A stretch of 64,000 nucleotides of DNA from Chroococcidiopsis sp. CCMEE 29 (GTDB taxonomy: Bacteria > Cyanobacteriota > Cyanobacteriia > Cyanobacteriales > Chroococcidiopsidaceae): the NCBI RefSeq assembly GCF_023558375.1, contig NZ_CP083761.1:981001-1045000 (forward strand), written 5' to 3'. Shown one piece after another: positions 1 through 9,525 of this stretch. Every line of letters starts with the position of its first letter. Position 1 is the stretch's first letter. Both the position numbers and the translations under genes were made by a program. A model generated the notes under the pieces. The model did no database searches. It was not told where the DNA came from and saw nothing but the letters and a program-made list of their open reading frames with translations.

Positions 1-1118
1 TTGAGAAATTGGGGTGACATAATCTCTTTTCCGAGACCAGGAATAAATTTGCCGTGACGATGGGGATTAATATCAACAACGTGTTGAATGAGGTCGCCGA
101 CATTCAGGGTGGTGAGGAAAGCAACGCATTTGGAACCAGAACCCCAAACGACCAGCCGCTTTCCTTGTTGATGCATTTGCTGTAAGTACTGCTTCCACTG
201 CTGCAACTTGTGGTTAATTTGTGTAGCGAAGTATTTAACATCCTCAGCAGCTTGCACCAGTGTTTCCTCGACTGGATGTATCTCCTGTGAGAGTGTGGCT
301 ACTGGTTGAGCTTCAATTAACAAATATTGCTCTCCGTATGCTCGATATAAATCTGTTACCTCAAAGCCACAACCACGGAACAAGCGTGCCAGCGATCCTG
401 GTGTGAAATAGGAGCAGTGCTCGTAGTAGATATCCTCGAACGCCATCTCCCGTAATACACGGGTGGTGTCAGGGATCTCAAAGAAGACAGCAGTATTGAG
501 GCGATCGCCAACGGAGCGGCGCACGGTCTGCACAAATTCAGCGGTTTGATCAATGTGCTCTAGGGTATGGCGACAGCAAATGAAATCACCAACATACTTG
601 CTATACCGCTCTGAGTAATAGTCTTGAATGAAGCGCACGCGGTCATTCGCTTTACTCGCAACCCGTCCTGTCACAACACTCGGATCGATCCCGACTCCGC
701 GATTATTACCTAACTCGCATAGCAGTAGCAGGAAATCGCCCTTACTACAACCGATCTCAACAATATTTTTGTCATGGAGGTCGTATTTTTCAATTAGGCG
801 ATTTGCCAGATCGAGTGCAAACTGATTGAAGGTAGGCGAAAAACTCTGTTGGTCTTCATAATTAGGCGCATAAGCCGCCATTTGTGCGTTGTACGCCACA
901 TTTGTAATAAAGCCACAGTGTTCGCAAAACCCTAAAACAATATCACCGCAGGGGAATTCTAACGCCTCCTGCTGGGTTGGCATCATTAAACAACTGTGCA
1001 CTGGAACGTTGCGCACTTCATAAAAAGGCGTTAATTCCTTGTGACCACAGCTAGGACAGGAATGTTCTACTGTAGTTGTTTGTGTGAGGTCAACAGGTTT
1101 TAGTATTGATTGTTCCAT
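1..1118 (-). CDS. SAM-dependent C-methyltransferase of sugar metabolism (partial, runs off left edge)
   Basis: The ATG at 1116-1118 opens a frame that stays open to base 1, so the C-terminus is missing. About 372 residues are visible. The N-terminus has a zinc-ribbon-like pair (CPSCG at 21-25 and CEHCG at 65-69), followed by a SAM-binding motif I (EIGCSKGDF, 121-129). Near the end is a WGSGSK segment typical of the C-terminal domain of TylC3/NovU-type sugar C-methyltransferases. Enzymes of this build methylate a carbon of an NDP-deoxysugar. It is the last visible gene of a minus-strand polysaccharide operon and resembles the methyltransferase at 4513-5742. The substrate is not predictable from sequence. 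Confidence 0.8.
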   Translation of the reverse strand, partial: MEQSILKPVDLTQTTTVEHSCPSCGHKELTPFYEVRNVPVHSCLMMPTQQEALEFPCGDIVLGFCEHCGFITNVAYNAQMAAYAPNYEDQQSFSPTFNQFALDLANRLIEKYDLHDKNIVEIGCSKGDFLLLLCELGNNRGVGIDPSVVTGRVASKANDRVRFIQDYYSERYSKYVGDFICCRHTLEHIDQTAEFVQTVRRSVGDRLNTAVFFEIPDTTRVLREMAFEDIYYEHCSYFTPGSLARLFRGCGFEVTDLYRAYGEQYLLIEAQPVATLSQEIHPVEETLVQAAEDVKYFATQINHKLQQWKQYLQQMHQQGKRLVVWGSGSKCVAFLTTLNVGDLIQHVVDINPHRHGKFIPGLGKEIMSPQFL

Positions 1119-1152
1119 TTTCTATTCCATCTCCCCTGATAGAATTTTAGAT

Positions 1153-1980
1153 TTAGTTCTTTTCCAGAAAAATGTAGCGGCGAAAAATCTCACGATCTTG
1201 AAAAAAGCATTCCAAAAATTCTCCGTTCGATAAGCTGTCTAATGTTAGCCAGCGCGGGTCAGAAATGAGTTGAATCATTTGAGACTTATGCTGCTCTAGT
1301 GCGGTACGTTTAAGTTCTAAAACATCTCCTATGTAAACAGAGCATCTAAAATCTTTTAATAATTTCAAGCTGGAAACACAGCTACTTTTGAGAAAATTTA
1401 GTATTTGCCGGCGGCTACCTATTAAATTTGTCCAAGGCCAATGGCACCAAAACCAGATAGGATATTCATAAACAACAACCTTTTTTCCATAAATTTGTAG
1501 TGCAGATGTTATAATTTTATTTGTGTAAACATGATCTGCTGGTGCTTCTTCATAACAAGGGATGAAGATTTCATCAGGTTGTTCGCGGCAGAGAATATCA
1601 GCCACTTTACGAATAGCTGCATCCTGGTTTTTGTCTAATTCTCCATCTTTGAATTCAAGAAAGTAAACGTCATCCTGCTTCACTCCCAGCATTTGAGTTG
1701 CAGCGATCGCCTCTTGCGAGCGGATGGATTTTAGCTCATTTTCGGAAATTAGATGGGAGTGCGATCGGCAGCCATCGGTCATAAACACGATTTTCACATC
1801 TGCACCCGCTTTCTTTTTTCGGATAATAGTTCCTCCACAGCCAAGTGTTTCATCATCTTGATGCGGCGAGAAGACAATCGCAGATCGACTTAGCTCGCTT
1901 TCATCACATTCACTCACCAACTGTGTCATGAGTTGTTTGTAAAACTGGCGAACTAGGACTTTCAAGGGTGATTTTCTCAT
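1153..1980 (-). CDS. PIG-L (LmbE-like) family deacetylase
   Basis: A 275-residue protein read from the ATG at 1978-1980. The zinc-binding signature PHQDDE is at residues 39-44, followed by GCGG. A second histidine cluster further on (PADH) fits the family. PIG-L enzymes are zinc-dependent N-deacetylases of GlcNAc-type sugars, so a role in tailoring a polysaccharide or sugar precursor is likely. A longer frame begins with TTG at 2025 but would overlap the upstream glycosyltransferase by 116 nt. Even the ATG at 1980 overlaps it by 71 nt, and an ATG at 1929 would overlap by 20 nt. No start has a strong ribosome-binding site, so the exact N-terminus is uncertain. Confidence 0.85.
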   Translation of the reverse strand: MRKSPLKVLVRQFYKQLMTQLVSECDESELSRSAIVFSPHQDDETLGCGGTIIRKKKAGADVKIVFMTDGCRSHSHLISENELKSIRSQEAIAATQMLGVKQDDVYFLEFKDGELDKNQDAAIRKVADILCREQPDEIFIPCYEEAPADHVYTNKIITSALQIYGKKVVVYEYPIWFWCHWPWTNLIGSRRQILNFLKSSCVSSLKLLKDFRCSVYIGDVLELKRTALEQHKSQMIQLISDPRWLTLDSLSNGEFLECFFQDREIFRRYIFLEKN

Positions 1981-3214
1981 AGCTATTACAAATGTTTTTA
2001 TATTGGCTAAGTGTATTCTGAGCAATCCGATCCCAGGAAAAAAGTTCTAGCACCCTCTGGCGACCCGCCTTTCCCATCGACTTCCTTAGCTCTTCGTCTG
2101 ATAGGAGGTGTAGAAGCACTTCAGCTAATGCCGAGGCATCGCCTGAATCAAACAACAGACCAGTCTTACCCTCCGCAACTACTTCTGTCATCCCGCCGAC
2201 TCGCGCCGCGACTACAGGAATTTCCGCCGCCATTGCTTCAGCCAGACTCATCCCAAACGCTTCACTCAGCGAGGGATTAACTAGTACATCTGCATTCACA
2301 TAATGGTTATGCAGTTGTGAATATGGCACAAAACCAGTGAAGCGTACTTGACTTGCCAACTCTGAAGGTAACCTTTTCTGCAATTGCAAAAGATAGCTTT
2401 CAGAATAAAATACAGCCAAATCTTTTACCTTGTCTTCGTCACTCAGTGCCACAATATATTCCAAAGGTGCTACTGCTTCTGGACCAATTATTTCCAACTG
2501 TACTTCTGGATAATGCCAAGCTACTTTTTGAAAAGCATCTAATAATATGTGCACTCCTTTTTCTGGAGAAATTCTCCCAACAAATAGTAAGCGTTTGTTG
2601 ATGGCTTTGTTTGTAGTAATATTGTCGTTCTGCTCAGAAGGAGCAATGTTTACGCCGTTATAAATAGTTTGGCAGCGACTAGCAAACTGAGGAAATTTTA
2701 GGCGTATCTTGTTTGTAATATACTCAGTACAGCCGACAATCAAATCAACTTGGCACAGTCGTTCAGCAATCATTGTTGAGTCAAGTTGGGTCAACCACTC
2801 ACAATGCATATGCAAAACAATTTTGATCTTGGGATTAAAAGCGCGGATGATCGGAGCAAATTGAGAAAAATTATGAATATGAACGATATCGCACTGTTGT
2901 TGCCTTAAGTCTTTTGCGACTTGCAAGGCATACATTAAGTTATACAAGCTGGAAGCAAATAATGGACGTTTAACATCATCAAACTTTGTAAATAAATTGA
3001 TGAATTTAATAAACCCCCAAGCTAATAAGCTGCGATAGTGTATTTTTTGATCGACTTCTATTTTCTGCCGAGAAAGGCCTCTTCTTGAATAGACAATTAC
3101 ATCACAGTTCCGAGCCAAACGACGCGCTACTTCATATGTCCAAGTTGGGATAGAGCCGAGTTGAGAGTCTCGTAGAGGAAACTCCCAAGGCTGACTGACA
3201 AATGCTACTTTCAT
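1910..3214 (-). CDS. glycosyltransferase family 4 (GT-B fold)
   Basis: A 434-residue GT4-type retaining glycosyltransferase. The N-terminal acceptor domain begins MKVAFVSQPWEF. The hinge carries YNGVN (about 185-189) and FVGRISPEKG (211-220), and the donor-site E-x7-E motif is EAFGMSLAE (318-326). The length is normal for the family. It lies 8 nt downstream of a GT2 glycosyltransferase and overlaps the PIG-L gene, so it is part of one operon for a surface glycan. The donor and acceptor sugars cannot be told from sequence. Confidence 0.92.
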   Translation of the reverse strand: MKVAFVSQPWEFPLRDSQLGSIPTWTYEVARRLARNCDVIVYSRRGLSRQKIEVDQKIHYRSLLAWGFIKFINLFTKFDDVKRPLFASSLYNLMYALQVAKDLRQQQCDIVHIHNFSQFAPIIRAFNPKIKIVLHMHCEWLTQLDSTMIAERLCQVDLIVGCTEYITNKIRLKFPQFASRCQTIYNGVNIAPSEQNDNITTNKAINKRLLFVGRISPEKGVHILLDAFQKVAWHYPEVQLEIIGPEAVAPLEYIVALSDEDKVKDLAVFYSESYLLQLQKRLPSELASQVRFTGFVPYSQLHNHYVNADVLVNPSLSEAFGMSLAEAMAAEIPVVAARVGGMTEVVAEGKTGLLFDSGDASALAEVLLHLLSDEELRKSMGKAGRQRVLELFSWDRIAQNTLSQYKNICNSYEKITLESPSSPVLQTTHDTVGE

Positions 3215-3222
3215 TCTTTTAC

Positions 3223-4284
3223 TTATTTCATCGTTTTGTATTCACGTGTCAGTGAAACTATCTGATTAGCATTAGAACTCTTGGCAGGAAATAAACTAAA
3301 CTCTCTTGCCTGTAAACTTTTCAAGTAGGTTTTATTTCTTCTAGCAAAATAGAGCAACTTGTACAAGCCATGACCAAGATCTGTTGGCAGCATTGTACAT
3401 AAGTATTGTATCTGTCCTTTCAAGCTTTTACGGGGGTAGTAATCACTATGTATATATTCTTTTGCCTGCTCTATATTTTTATCCAATAAACAACTACTTA
3501 CTGCCTCAATCATCAATGGCGATAGTAGCTTTCGCTTGTAAGGTTCTACTTCACAACCGACGGGGATTGGTAATATATAAGGAACAAGCATTTCAAAGTG
3601 CAGTCCTGCTACCGTAGAGGTTTGGTCGTGCCTGCGAATCTCAGATAAGTAGTCAGGAATAAACACAAACCGACCGCCCTCTTGAGCTAGAAGGATGAAG
3701 AACTCCCAGTCTGGGGTGCCGATATTTTCTCTAAACCGGATTCGCTGAAAATCCTCAGTTCGCATTAAGCAAGCGAAAAATGAAACCGATGCTTGCCAAG
3801 CAGCAATTTTTGAGTTGGGAATTTCTCCGGGAGACAAGCGATCGCGACCGTACTTTTGAGTACATTCATTGCTTTCTTTCTCCATCCGCTTGCCCTCACT
3901 GTTGATAAAATAGTGATTTGAAAAGGCAAGATTGGTATCAGGCTGCATTGCCTTTAACAATTTTTCAACACAATTCGGTAAAAGGCGATCGTCATCACCA
4001 ATAAATGCCAAATATTCACCGCGAGCAGCATCGGCAATGGCATTAAAATTAGCTGGTGAACCGAGATTACGTGGATTAAGTTGATAGCGAACCTTAGGAT
4101 TCTGCCTTGCTAACGCTTGACACCAAGTGCTGATAGATTGGGTTATACTTTCGTCTTTATAGGGATTTTGACTGATGATGATTTCAACATTTGGGTAAGT
4201 CTGTGCTAAAGCTGACTCCACAGCCTCTTTCAAATAGTGCAGTCGATTATAAGTAGGGATGCCAATTGTAACTAACTTATCCAT
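3223..4284 (-). CDS. glycosyltransferase family 2 (GT-A fold)
   Basis: A 353-residue protein with the classic GT2 start (IGIPTYNR, residues 7-14) and the metal-binding acidic motif GDDD at 96-99, the two parts of the nucleotide-sugar site. No membrane segment is obvious, so it is probably a cytosolic or membrane-associated sugar transferase. The ATG at 4284 is followed 8 nt after its stop by the GT4 gene, which supports coupled expression. The 228-bp gap before it towards 4512 contains one short TTTTGATTTTGGATT-type repeat and no gene. Confidence 0.92.
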   Translation of the reverse strand: MDKLVTIGIPTYNRLHYLKEAVESALAQTYPNVEIIISQNPYKDESITQSISTWCQALARQNPKVRYQLNPRNLGSPANFNAIADAARGEYLAFIGDDDRLLPNCVEKLLKAMQPDTNLAFSNHYFINSEGKRMEKESNECTQKYGRDRLSPGEIPNSKIAAWQASVSFFACLMRTEDFQRIRFRENIGTPDWEFFILLAQEGGRFVFIPDYLSEIRRHDQTSTVAGLHFEMLVPYILPIPVGCEVEPYKRKLLSPLMIEAVSSCLLDKNIEQAKEYIHSDYYPRKSLKGQIQYLCTMLPTDLGHGLYKLLYFARRNKTYLKSLQAREFSLFPAKSSNANQIVSLTREYKTMK

Positions 4285-4351
4285 TTTTGGAGACCAGTAG
4301 ATTTATATACAGTTGCGAAAGATAGTTTGCCTCTTGAGAACAAGAGCTTGT

Positions 4352-4378
4352 AATTTTGAATTTTTGATTTTGGATTGT
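4352..4378. repeat. STRR-like heptamer repeat (weak copy)
   Basis: A degenerate copy of the TTTTAGA/TTTTGGA heptamer array found at many intergenic sites in this window. It lies between the GT2 gene and the C-methyltransferase gene. Confidence 0.4.
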
Positions 4379-4512
4379 TAAACTCTTGCTAAAAGTACCT
4401 TACAGCCGATTGATTTTTAGTCTGTCTAAGTGAAAACGGTGGCATAAAGAGTTTTGAGTTTGTAATTACAGGCGTGGATAGCCGAAACAACTAATCAAAC
4501 CAATTAGTATAT

Positions 4513-5742
4513 TCAGACGATGGTAGGGTGGGGAATTGGAATAATAAATTTGCCACCCTGCTGCCGATAAGCTTCCTGCTGCCGCAAAATTTCCTCAGCA
4601 AAATTCCATGCCAGGAGCAAAACGTAGTCAGGTTTTTCCTCTAGCATTTTTGACGGGGGAAAAATTGGTAAATGATTGCCACCCATATAGCGACCGTGCT
4701 TGAATTTATTCAAGTCAACTACAAAGTCAACCAGATTCTTGTCGATCCCTACATAGCTCAGCATCGTAGTTGCTTTAGCTGCTGCACCGTAAGCCGCAAT
4801 CTTCTTTCCTTTGCGCTTCAAATCTAACAATATATCCAACAAAGAATGCTTGATCTCTTGTACGCGAGCAGCAAAATCGAGATAGTAATCAATTTGGTTT
4901 ACCCCTCTATTTGCCTCTTCTGTTAGTAACAACCTCACCGATTCTCTGACAGCTTCACGAGGCTCCACGAACAAACGCAAAGAGCCGCCATGGATCGGAA
5001 CATGCTTGATGTGATTGAGAAACAGAGAATGCCTTCTGAATAATTTGTCCAAGGCTGTTACTGAGAAGTAGCAGAGGTGCTGGTGATAAATTGTGTCAAA
5101 TTCACAATGATCGACTAGATCGACTACATAAGGTGCCTCAATTACTGCTACGCCAGCCTCTTTTAACATCAGGCGAATGCCTGCTACAAAACCATTCAAG
5201 TCTGGCACGTGAGCTAAAACATTATTGGCAAGAAAGACATCCGCAACCCGTCCCTCTGCTCGCAGCTGTTCAGCCAAATCCTTGCTAAAAAAGGTGCAAA
5301 GCGTGGAAATACCTGCTTGCTGTGCCGCCTGCGCTGGTCCTTCAGCTGGATCGATACCCAGCACTGGAATGCCACTGGCAGCGAAGTTTTTCAGCATGTA
5401 ACCATCGTTACTAGCAGCTTCAACTACTAGGCTATTTGAATTTATCTGTCTCAATTGGATCAGTTCCTGAGCGCTTTCGCCAAAGTGTTGAAGCAGTGAT
5501 TTGGAAACAGAAGAGAAATAAGGGTAATCTCGGCAGAAAAGAATTTCCGGCGGGATAGTTTCCGTGATTTGCACCAGCGTACAATTTGGGCAAAATGCTA
5601 GATCGAGTGGAGCAGTAATCTGGGGTGATTCTAGCTGCTCTTCTGTCACTAGTGCGTCAGCCAGAGGTGTTCGACCAAAGGATAAAATTGGCTCAAGTTC
5701 AGTATGTCCACAAGAACGGCAGGCTAGCTGTGTATAGTTCAT
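4513..5742 (-). CDS. SAM-dependent sugar C-methyltransferase (TylC3/NovU-like)
   Basis: A 409-residue, apparently complete three-part enzyme. The N-terminal zinc-binding domain has CRSC (8-11) and CPNC (51-54). A Rossmann SAM-binding core follows with motif I around [10 protein letters not shown] (108-117). The C-terminal domain has a nucleotide-binding-like stretch [11 protein letters not shown]. This order matches the C-methyltransferase family that makes branched-chain deoxysugars (TylC3 and NovU are characterised members). It sits 14 nt downstream of the SDR gene and close to rfbF. I infer a CDP-linked C-methylated sugar, but the exact product is a guess. Confidence 0.88.
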   Translation of the reverse strand: MNYTQLACRSCGHTELEPILSFGRTPLADALVTEEQLESPQITAPLDLAFCPNCTLVQITETIPPEILFCRDYPYFSSVSKSLLQHFGESAQELIQLRQINSNSLVVEAASNDGYMLKNFAASGIPVLGIDPAEGPAQAAQQAGISTLCTFFSKDLAEQLRAEGRVADVFLANNVLAHVPDLNGFVAGIRLMLKEAGVAVIEAPYVVDLVDHCEFDTIYHQHLCYFSVTALDKLFRRHSLFLNHIKHVPIHGGSLRLFVEPREAVRESVRLLLTEEANRGVNQIDYYLDFAARVQEIKHSLLDILLDLKRKGKKIAAYGAAAKATTMLSYVGIDKNLVDFVVDLNKFKHGRYMGGNHLPIFPPSKMLEEKPDYVLLLAWNFAEEILRQQEAYRQQGGKFIIPIPHPTIV

Positions 5743-5756
5743 GAATAGTAAAGCTC

Positions 5757-6809
5757 CTACTGCCCTACCAGGGATGGCACAACTGCCTCTTTCCAGCGTA
5801 GGGTTTCATCTAACCGATCGGTACTTAGCAATTGTTTGATCTGAGTAATCCGCTTGTATCTAGCTCCCTCAAAATCTTCAAGGGTCAACCCGACTTTCTG
5901 GTAAGCAGTGTATAATTCTTCCGCTCCCCGCCGAGCATTCCATTGTGGTTTGAATTCGGGTAACGTCTGCGCTATTTTGCTGCAGTCAACTCGATAACAG
6001 CGCTTGTCTGGCAAGCCATCCTTCGCATACACGATCCGACAGCCTGGTACTGTTTCTTCTACAATCTCAGCTAATTCCCGAATGCGATAATTGTCTTCGT
6101 TACGTCCAACATTGAATGCCTGATTATGCACCATCTCACGCGGTGCATGAAGCACCGCAATAAAGGCACGAGAGATATCTTCAATGTGGACGATGGGACG
6201 CCAGGGTGTACCATCACTCTTGATGTATACCTGACTCGTGGTAAATGCCCAGGCGACTAGGTTGTTAAGCACCAGGTCAAAGCGGAGGCGCGGCGATACA
6301 CCATAAGCAGTAGCATTACGTAGAAAGGTGGGACTGAAGTCTGAGTCTGCTAGTTTTGCTAAGTCCTGTTCTGTCCGTACCTTGGAAATACCGTAAGGTG
6401 TGACAGGGTTGAATGCCGATTTCTCATTCAACCAATCCTCACCTCCGGCACCATAGTTACTGCATGAGGATGAAAAGATAAAGCGTTTGATTCCTACTTG
6501 TTTTGCCAAGCTCGCCAGACGCACAGAGGCAGCATGGTTAATCTCATAGGTTAAGCTTGGATTAAAGTCGCCGAGCGGATCATTTGATAGACCAGCCAGA
6601 TGGATCACCGCGTCAAATCCATCCAGATCTGAGAGCTCAACGTCACGAATGTCCTTTTTTAGCTCTGGAATGCTCTGAATTCCTTCTCCAAATGTGCTTT
6701 GCTCAAATAGGTCACTATCGAGCCCCACTAACTGATGCCCTTCGGTTAGTAACATCGGCACCATTACCGTTCCGATGTACCCCTTGTGACCCGTTAACAA
6801 TATACGCAT
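5757..6809 (-). CDS. NAD-dependent epimerase/dehydratase (extended SDR)
   Basis: An extended short-chain dehydrogenase acting on nucleotide sugars. Counting from the ATG at 6807-6809 it has 350 residues, with the NAD-binding glycine motif TGHKGYIG (6-13), the catalytic YGISK (Y139, K143) and an SSSCSNYG segment at the active-site serine region. The open frame extends up to 6839, but the ATG at 6809 has an excellent GGGAGG ribosome-binding site, so it is preferred. The gene overlaps the 3' end of the rfbF frame by 95 nt. Family relatives are epimerases, reductases or 4,6-dehydratases. It is not a clear CDP-glucose 4,6-dehydratase. Confidence 0.9.
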   Translation of the reverse strand: MRILLTGHKGYIGTVMVPMLLTEGHQLVGLDSDLFEQSTFGEGIQSIPELKKDIRDVELSDLDGFDAVIHLAGLSNDPLGDFNPSLTYEINHAASVRLASLAKQVGIKRFIFSSSCSNYGAGGEDWLNEKSAFNPVTPYGISKVRTEQDLAKLADSDFSPTFLRNATAYGVSPRLRFDLVLNNLVAWAFTTSQVYIKSDGTPWRPIVHIEDISRAFIAVLHAPREMVHNQAFNVGRNEDNYRIRELAEIVEETVPGCRIVYAKDGLPDKRCYRVDCSKIAQTLPEFKPQWNARRGAEELYTAYQKVGLTLEDFEGARYKRITQIKQLLSTDRLDETLRWKEAVVPSLVGQ

Positions 6810-7584
6810 TTTCTTCCTCCCAAACTTTCCAAGGTGCATTGCCGCTCTGCCAAAGGCTTTCTAACAATCGCTTATCGCGTAATGTATCCATGCATTGCCA
6901 GAAAGACGTATGCCGATAAGCCATTAATTGTTTGTCTCTTGCCAAACGCTCCAGCGGTTCTTTCTCCCACTGGGTGTCGTCGCCGTCAATGTAATCGAAT
7001 ACTTCTGGCTCTAGGACAAAAAATGCACCGTTAATCCATCCCTCTTTTGTCTGAGGCTTTTCTGAAAATTCCACTATCTGGTCGCCATCCATTTCTAGAT
7101 GACCAAATCGTGCAGGCGGACGTACTGCTGTTAACGTAGCTAATTTGCCGTGAGAGCGATGGAAAGCCAGTAGCTCGTGCAAGTTCACATCAGAAACACC
7201 ATCACCCCAGGTCAGCATAAATGTTTCGTTCCCTACATAGGGAGCAAGGCGCTTGATGCGACCGCCTGTGTTAGTCGAAATTCCAGTATCCACTAAATCG
7301 ACTGTCCAGTCTGGTTTATAACCGCCGTGCATTATAACTTGACCGGTTTGGATACTTACAGTAAGATTACTGTTCAATGAGCAGTAGTCGACCATGTACT
7401 TCTTGAGTACTTCACCCTTGTAACCAAGGGCGATCGTAAACTTGTTAAAGCCATAGTGAGAATATTGCATCATAATATGCCAGAGAATCGGTCGCCCGCC
7501 GATTTCTACCATGGGCTTTGGTTTAGTTTCAGTTTCTTCAGCCAAGCGGCTGCCAACCCCTCCGGCAAGAATTGCTACTTTCAT
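6715..7584 (-). CDS. rfbF: glucose-1-phosphate cytidylyltransferase
   Basis: Makes CDP-glucose from CTP and glucose-1-phosphate. The nucleotidyltransferase signature [13 protein letters not shown] is at 6-18, the metal/sugar motif WGDGVSD is in the middle, and APWKVW occurs where RfbF proteins normally end. Here the frame does not stop there. About 34 further residues run through the ribosome-binding site and first codons of the downstream SDR gene, giving 289 residues against a usual length of about 257. rfbF is the first gene of the minus-strand sugar operon, so a promoter is expected in the long gap 7585-8370. Confidence 0.93.
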   Translation of the reverse strand: MKVAILAGGVGSRLAEETETKPKPMVEIGGRPILWHIMMQYSHYGFNKFTIALGYKGEVLKKYMVDYCSLNSNLTVSIQTGQVIMHGGYKPDWTVDLVDTGISTNTGGRIKRLAPYVGNETFMLTWGDGVSDVNLHELLAFHRSHGKLATLTAVRPPARFGHLEMDGDQIVEFSEKPQTKEGWINGAFFVLEPEVFDYIDGDDTQWEKEPLERLARDKQLMAYRHTSFWQCMDTLRDKRLLESLWQSGNAPWKVWEEENAYIVNGSQGVHRNGNGADVTNRRASVSGAR

Positions 7585-8370
7585 AACCGAGGTTTCTCCA
7601 CCTTATGTTTGTTGTTGGATGTTATTAAGCAGCTCTCCCAATCACACTATCAAGGATAAAAATAGACTGGGAAAAGCTAATTGGTTTTAACTCAAAGCTT
7701 CGATAGAGCTTAATCTTTTGACTAAACTCCTAGAAGGTTGGTTATTAAAAAGAATGCTAAACTGTTGCGAGATCAACTGCTTGAGTTGTTCTATCCATGG
7801 AACTATTTGATTTGGCACATTATTAATTCAGCTAGTCCAATGAGCTAGACTCCTGAAAAATTACTGCCTATCAAATCCAAGGCTCGTATTCTTATTTAGT
7901 TACGTCTTTAACTTTGGGATTACTTTGTCATACCTTTCTTAAGACTGATCAAAATTATAGACAATACTGAATGGAAAGAAAACTAGGGTTTTCAGCAACT
8001 TCACATTAACTTCAGTAATTTCACCTGAACTTCATAAAAACAACATAAAGTAAATTTTATAAATTTGTATTTTAATTAAAAAGCGCAAATTTCGTATAAT
8101 AGGCTACGGACTGAGAGGCAAAAAACCTTAAAGAAACTCACAAGATTGTAAGACGTGGCATCAATATCGAGTAGATAACCAAGCTATACAAACAGTAAAA
8201 GATAGTCAGAAAACAGAGGTTTTTATGATAATGCACAGAATTCACAAGACTGGTTGAGTCAAAAAATTTTTTCAAAACTGATAAAGATTTGTAGGTAAAG
8301 CTAAATTTTTCTACAGCCGAATCCTAATAAAAATACTAGAAAGTATGACGTGCCGCTGGAGGGAGAGCGG
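7585..8370. other. 786-bp intergenic region, no gene recognised
   Basis: AT-rich sequence between rfbF and a permease gene, both on the minus strand. It should hold the promoter of the polysaccharide operon (a purine-rich GGTGGAG lies just before the rfbF start). A TATAAT hexamer at 8095-8100 on the plus strand could start an unannotated transcript, but the matching -35 (TTAATT) is poor. No tRNA, convincing ORF or clean terminator was seen. Confidence 0.5.
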
Positions 8371-9429
8371 TTAAATCAGGTGCAAATTGACGAATAATGT
8401 TAATAACAAGGTCAGTTGCGCTGCCAAGGCAAATAAGTAGATTACAGCTCTAGCCTTGAAGATTGACAACATTAAACCAATGCCTTTAAGGTCAATCATC
8501 GGTCCAAACACCAGAAACGCTAGCAATGAGCCGGTGGTAAACGTTGAGGCAAAAGACAAGACAAAGAATGAATCCACTGTCGAACAAATCGACACCAGCC
8601 CTGCTAAAATCATCATGGCGAGGATTGAGGTAATTGGTCCACCGCCGAGGCTAAGAATCACCTCACGGGGAACCAGCACCTGAATACTAGCGGCGATCGC
8701 ACTTCCCAAAACTAACACTGCTCCCAATTCCCGCATCTCCTGCACTGTATTGTCTAGTAACAGCCGCAGGCGTTCTGGCAGTGGTTTAGTGGCGGTAGTA
8801 GCAGCTAAGGTTGCCTGGAGTACAGTAGCATCCATCCGCACTGGCTTACCAGGTTGATCGATCCAAAACGTCCCTGATTGCAATAAGTTAGGTGTTTCTG
8901 CTTCTCGTTCAGCCTTCGTTGGTTTTGGCTTCACACCGGCTGCAACTGCTGGTTGTAACAGAGGGCGCATGTCAGTTTGAGCGCTGAACACCCAACCAAC
9001 AATCGTGGCGATCGCTAAAGAAAACATTACCCGCAGCACCACTATTTCTGGCTGATCTCTAAATGCAGTCCAAGTTGCCCAAATGACGATTGGATTAATT
9101 GTCGGTGCTGCTAGTAAAAATCCAATCGCTACTGGTGATGGTGCCCCCTGCATGAGTAACCGCCGCGCTACAGGCACATTGCCGCACTCACACACCGGGA
9201 ACAAAAAGCCCACCATACTGCCGATTAGTGCCCCTAGCAGTGGGTTTTTGGGTAGCCTAGCAATCAGCTGGCGCTCATCGACAAACAAGAGCAGCAAACC
9301 GGAGAATAAAACCCCTAGCAGCAAGAAAGGCATTGCCTCTACTAGCAAACTAAGGAATATGGTGAAAGCATTGTTCAGCTGTTGATTCATGCGTTTCGCG
9401 TTAAGCGCCTGTTGACCTTTAATGGTCAT
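8371..9429 (-). CDS. permease of the YraQ/UPF0718 (ArsP-like) family
   Basis: A 352-residue integral membrane protein with about eight hydrophobic segments in two clusters, separated by a polar loop (roughly residues 150-220). The conserved first-half sequence FPVCECGNVPVARRL contains the paired cysteines typical of this family, and a repeat-like SICSTVDSFF occurs in the second half. Relatives are called permeases, and ArsP members export organoarsenicals. The substrate here is unknown. An internal ATG at 9390 (MNQQLNNAF) is an alternative start. Neither ATG has a clear ribosome-binding site. Confidence 0.85.
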   Translation of the reverse strand: MTIKGQQALNAKRMNQQLNNAFTIFLSLLVEAMPFLLLGVLFSGLLLLFVDERQLIARLPKNPLLGALIGSMVGFLFPVCECGNVPVARRLLMQGAPSPVAIGFLLAAPTINPIVIWATWTAFRDQPEIVVLRVMFSLAIATIVGWVFSAQTDMRPLLQPAVAAGVKPKPTKAEREAETPNLLQSGTFWIDQPGKPVRMDATVLQATLAATTATKPLPERLRLLLDNTVQEMRELGAVLVLGSAIAASIQVLVPREVILSLGGGPITSILAMMILAGLVSICSTVDSFFVLSFASTFTTGSLLAFLVFGPMIDLKGIGLMLSIFKARAVIYLFALAAQLTLLLTLFVNLHLI

Positions 9430-9525
9430 TTGACGCCATTTTATTTACAATGGCTACAACTAACGGATGAATAGTAGCAGTAAATTGAGCGACTAATATC
9501 AGGTTGAGCCAGAAAAATCTGCACC

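Noticed and set aside
2011-2280. Plus-strand ORF over the GT4 gene
   Set aside because: A shadow of the minus-strand coding sequence with no recognisable domain; many similar shadow frames over real genes were left out.
7585-8370. Search for a riboswitch or small gene in the 786-bp gap
   Set aside because: No known riboswitch core, no ORF with a ribosome-binding site, and no terminator was found; only a lone TATAAT.
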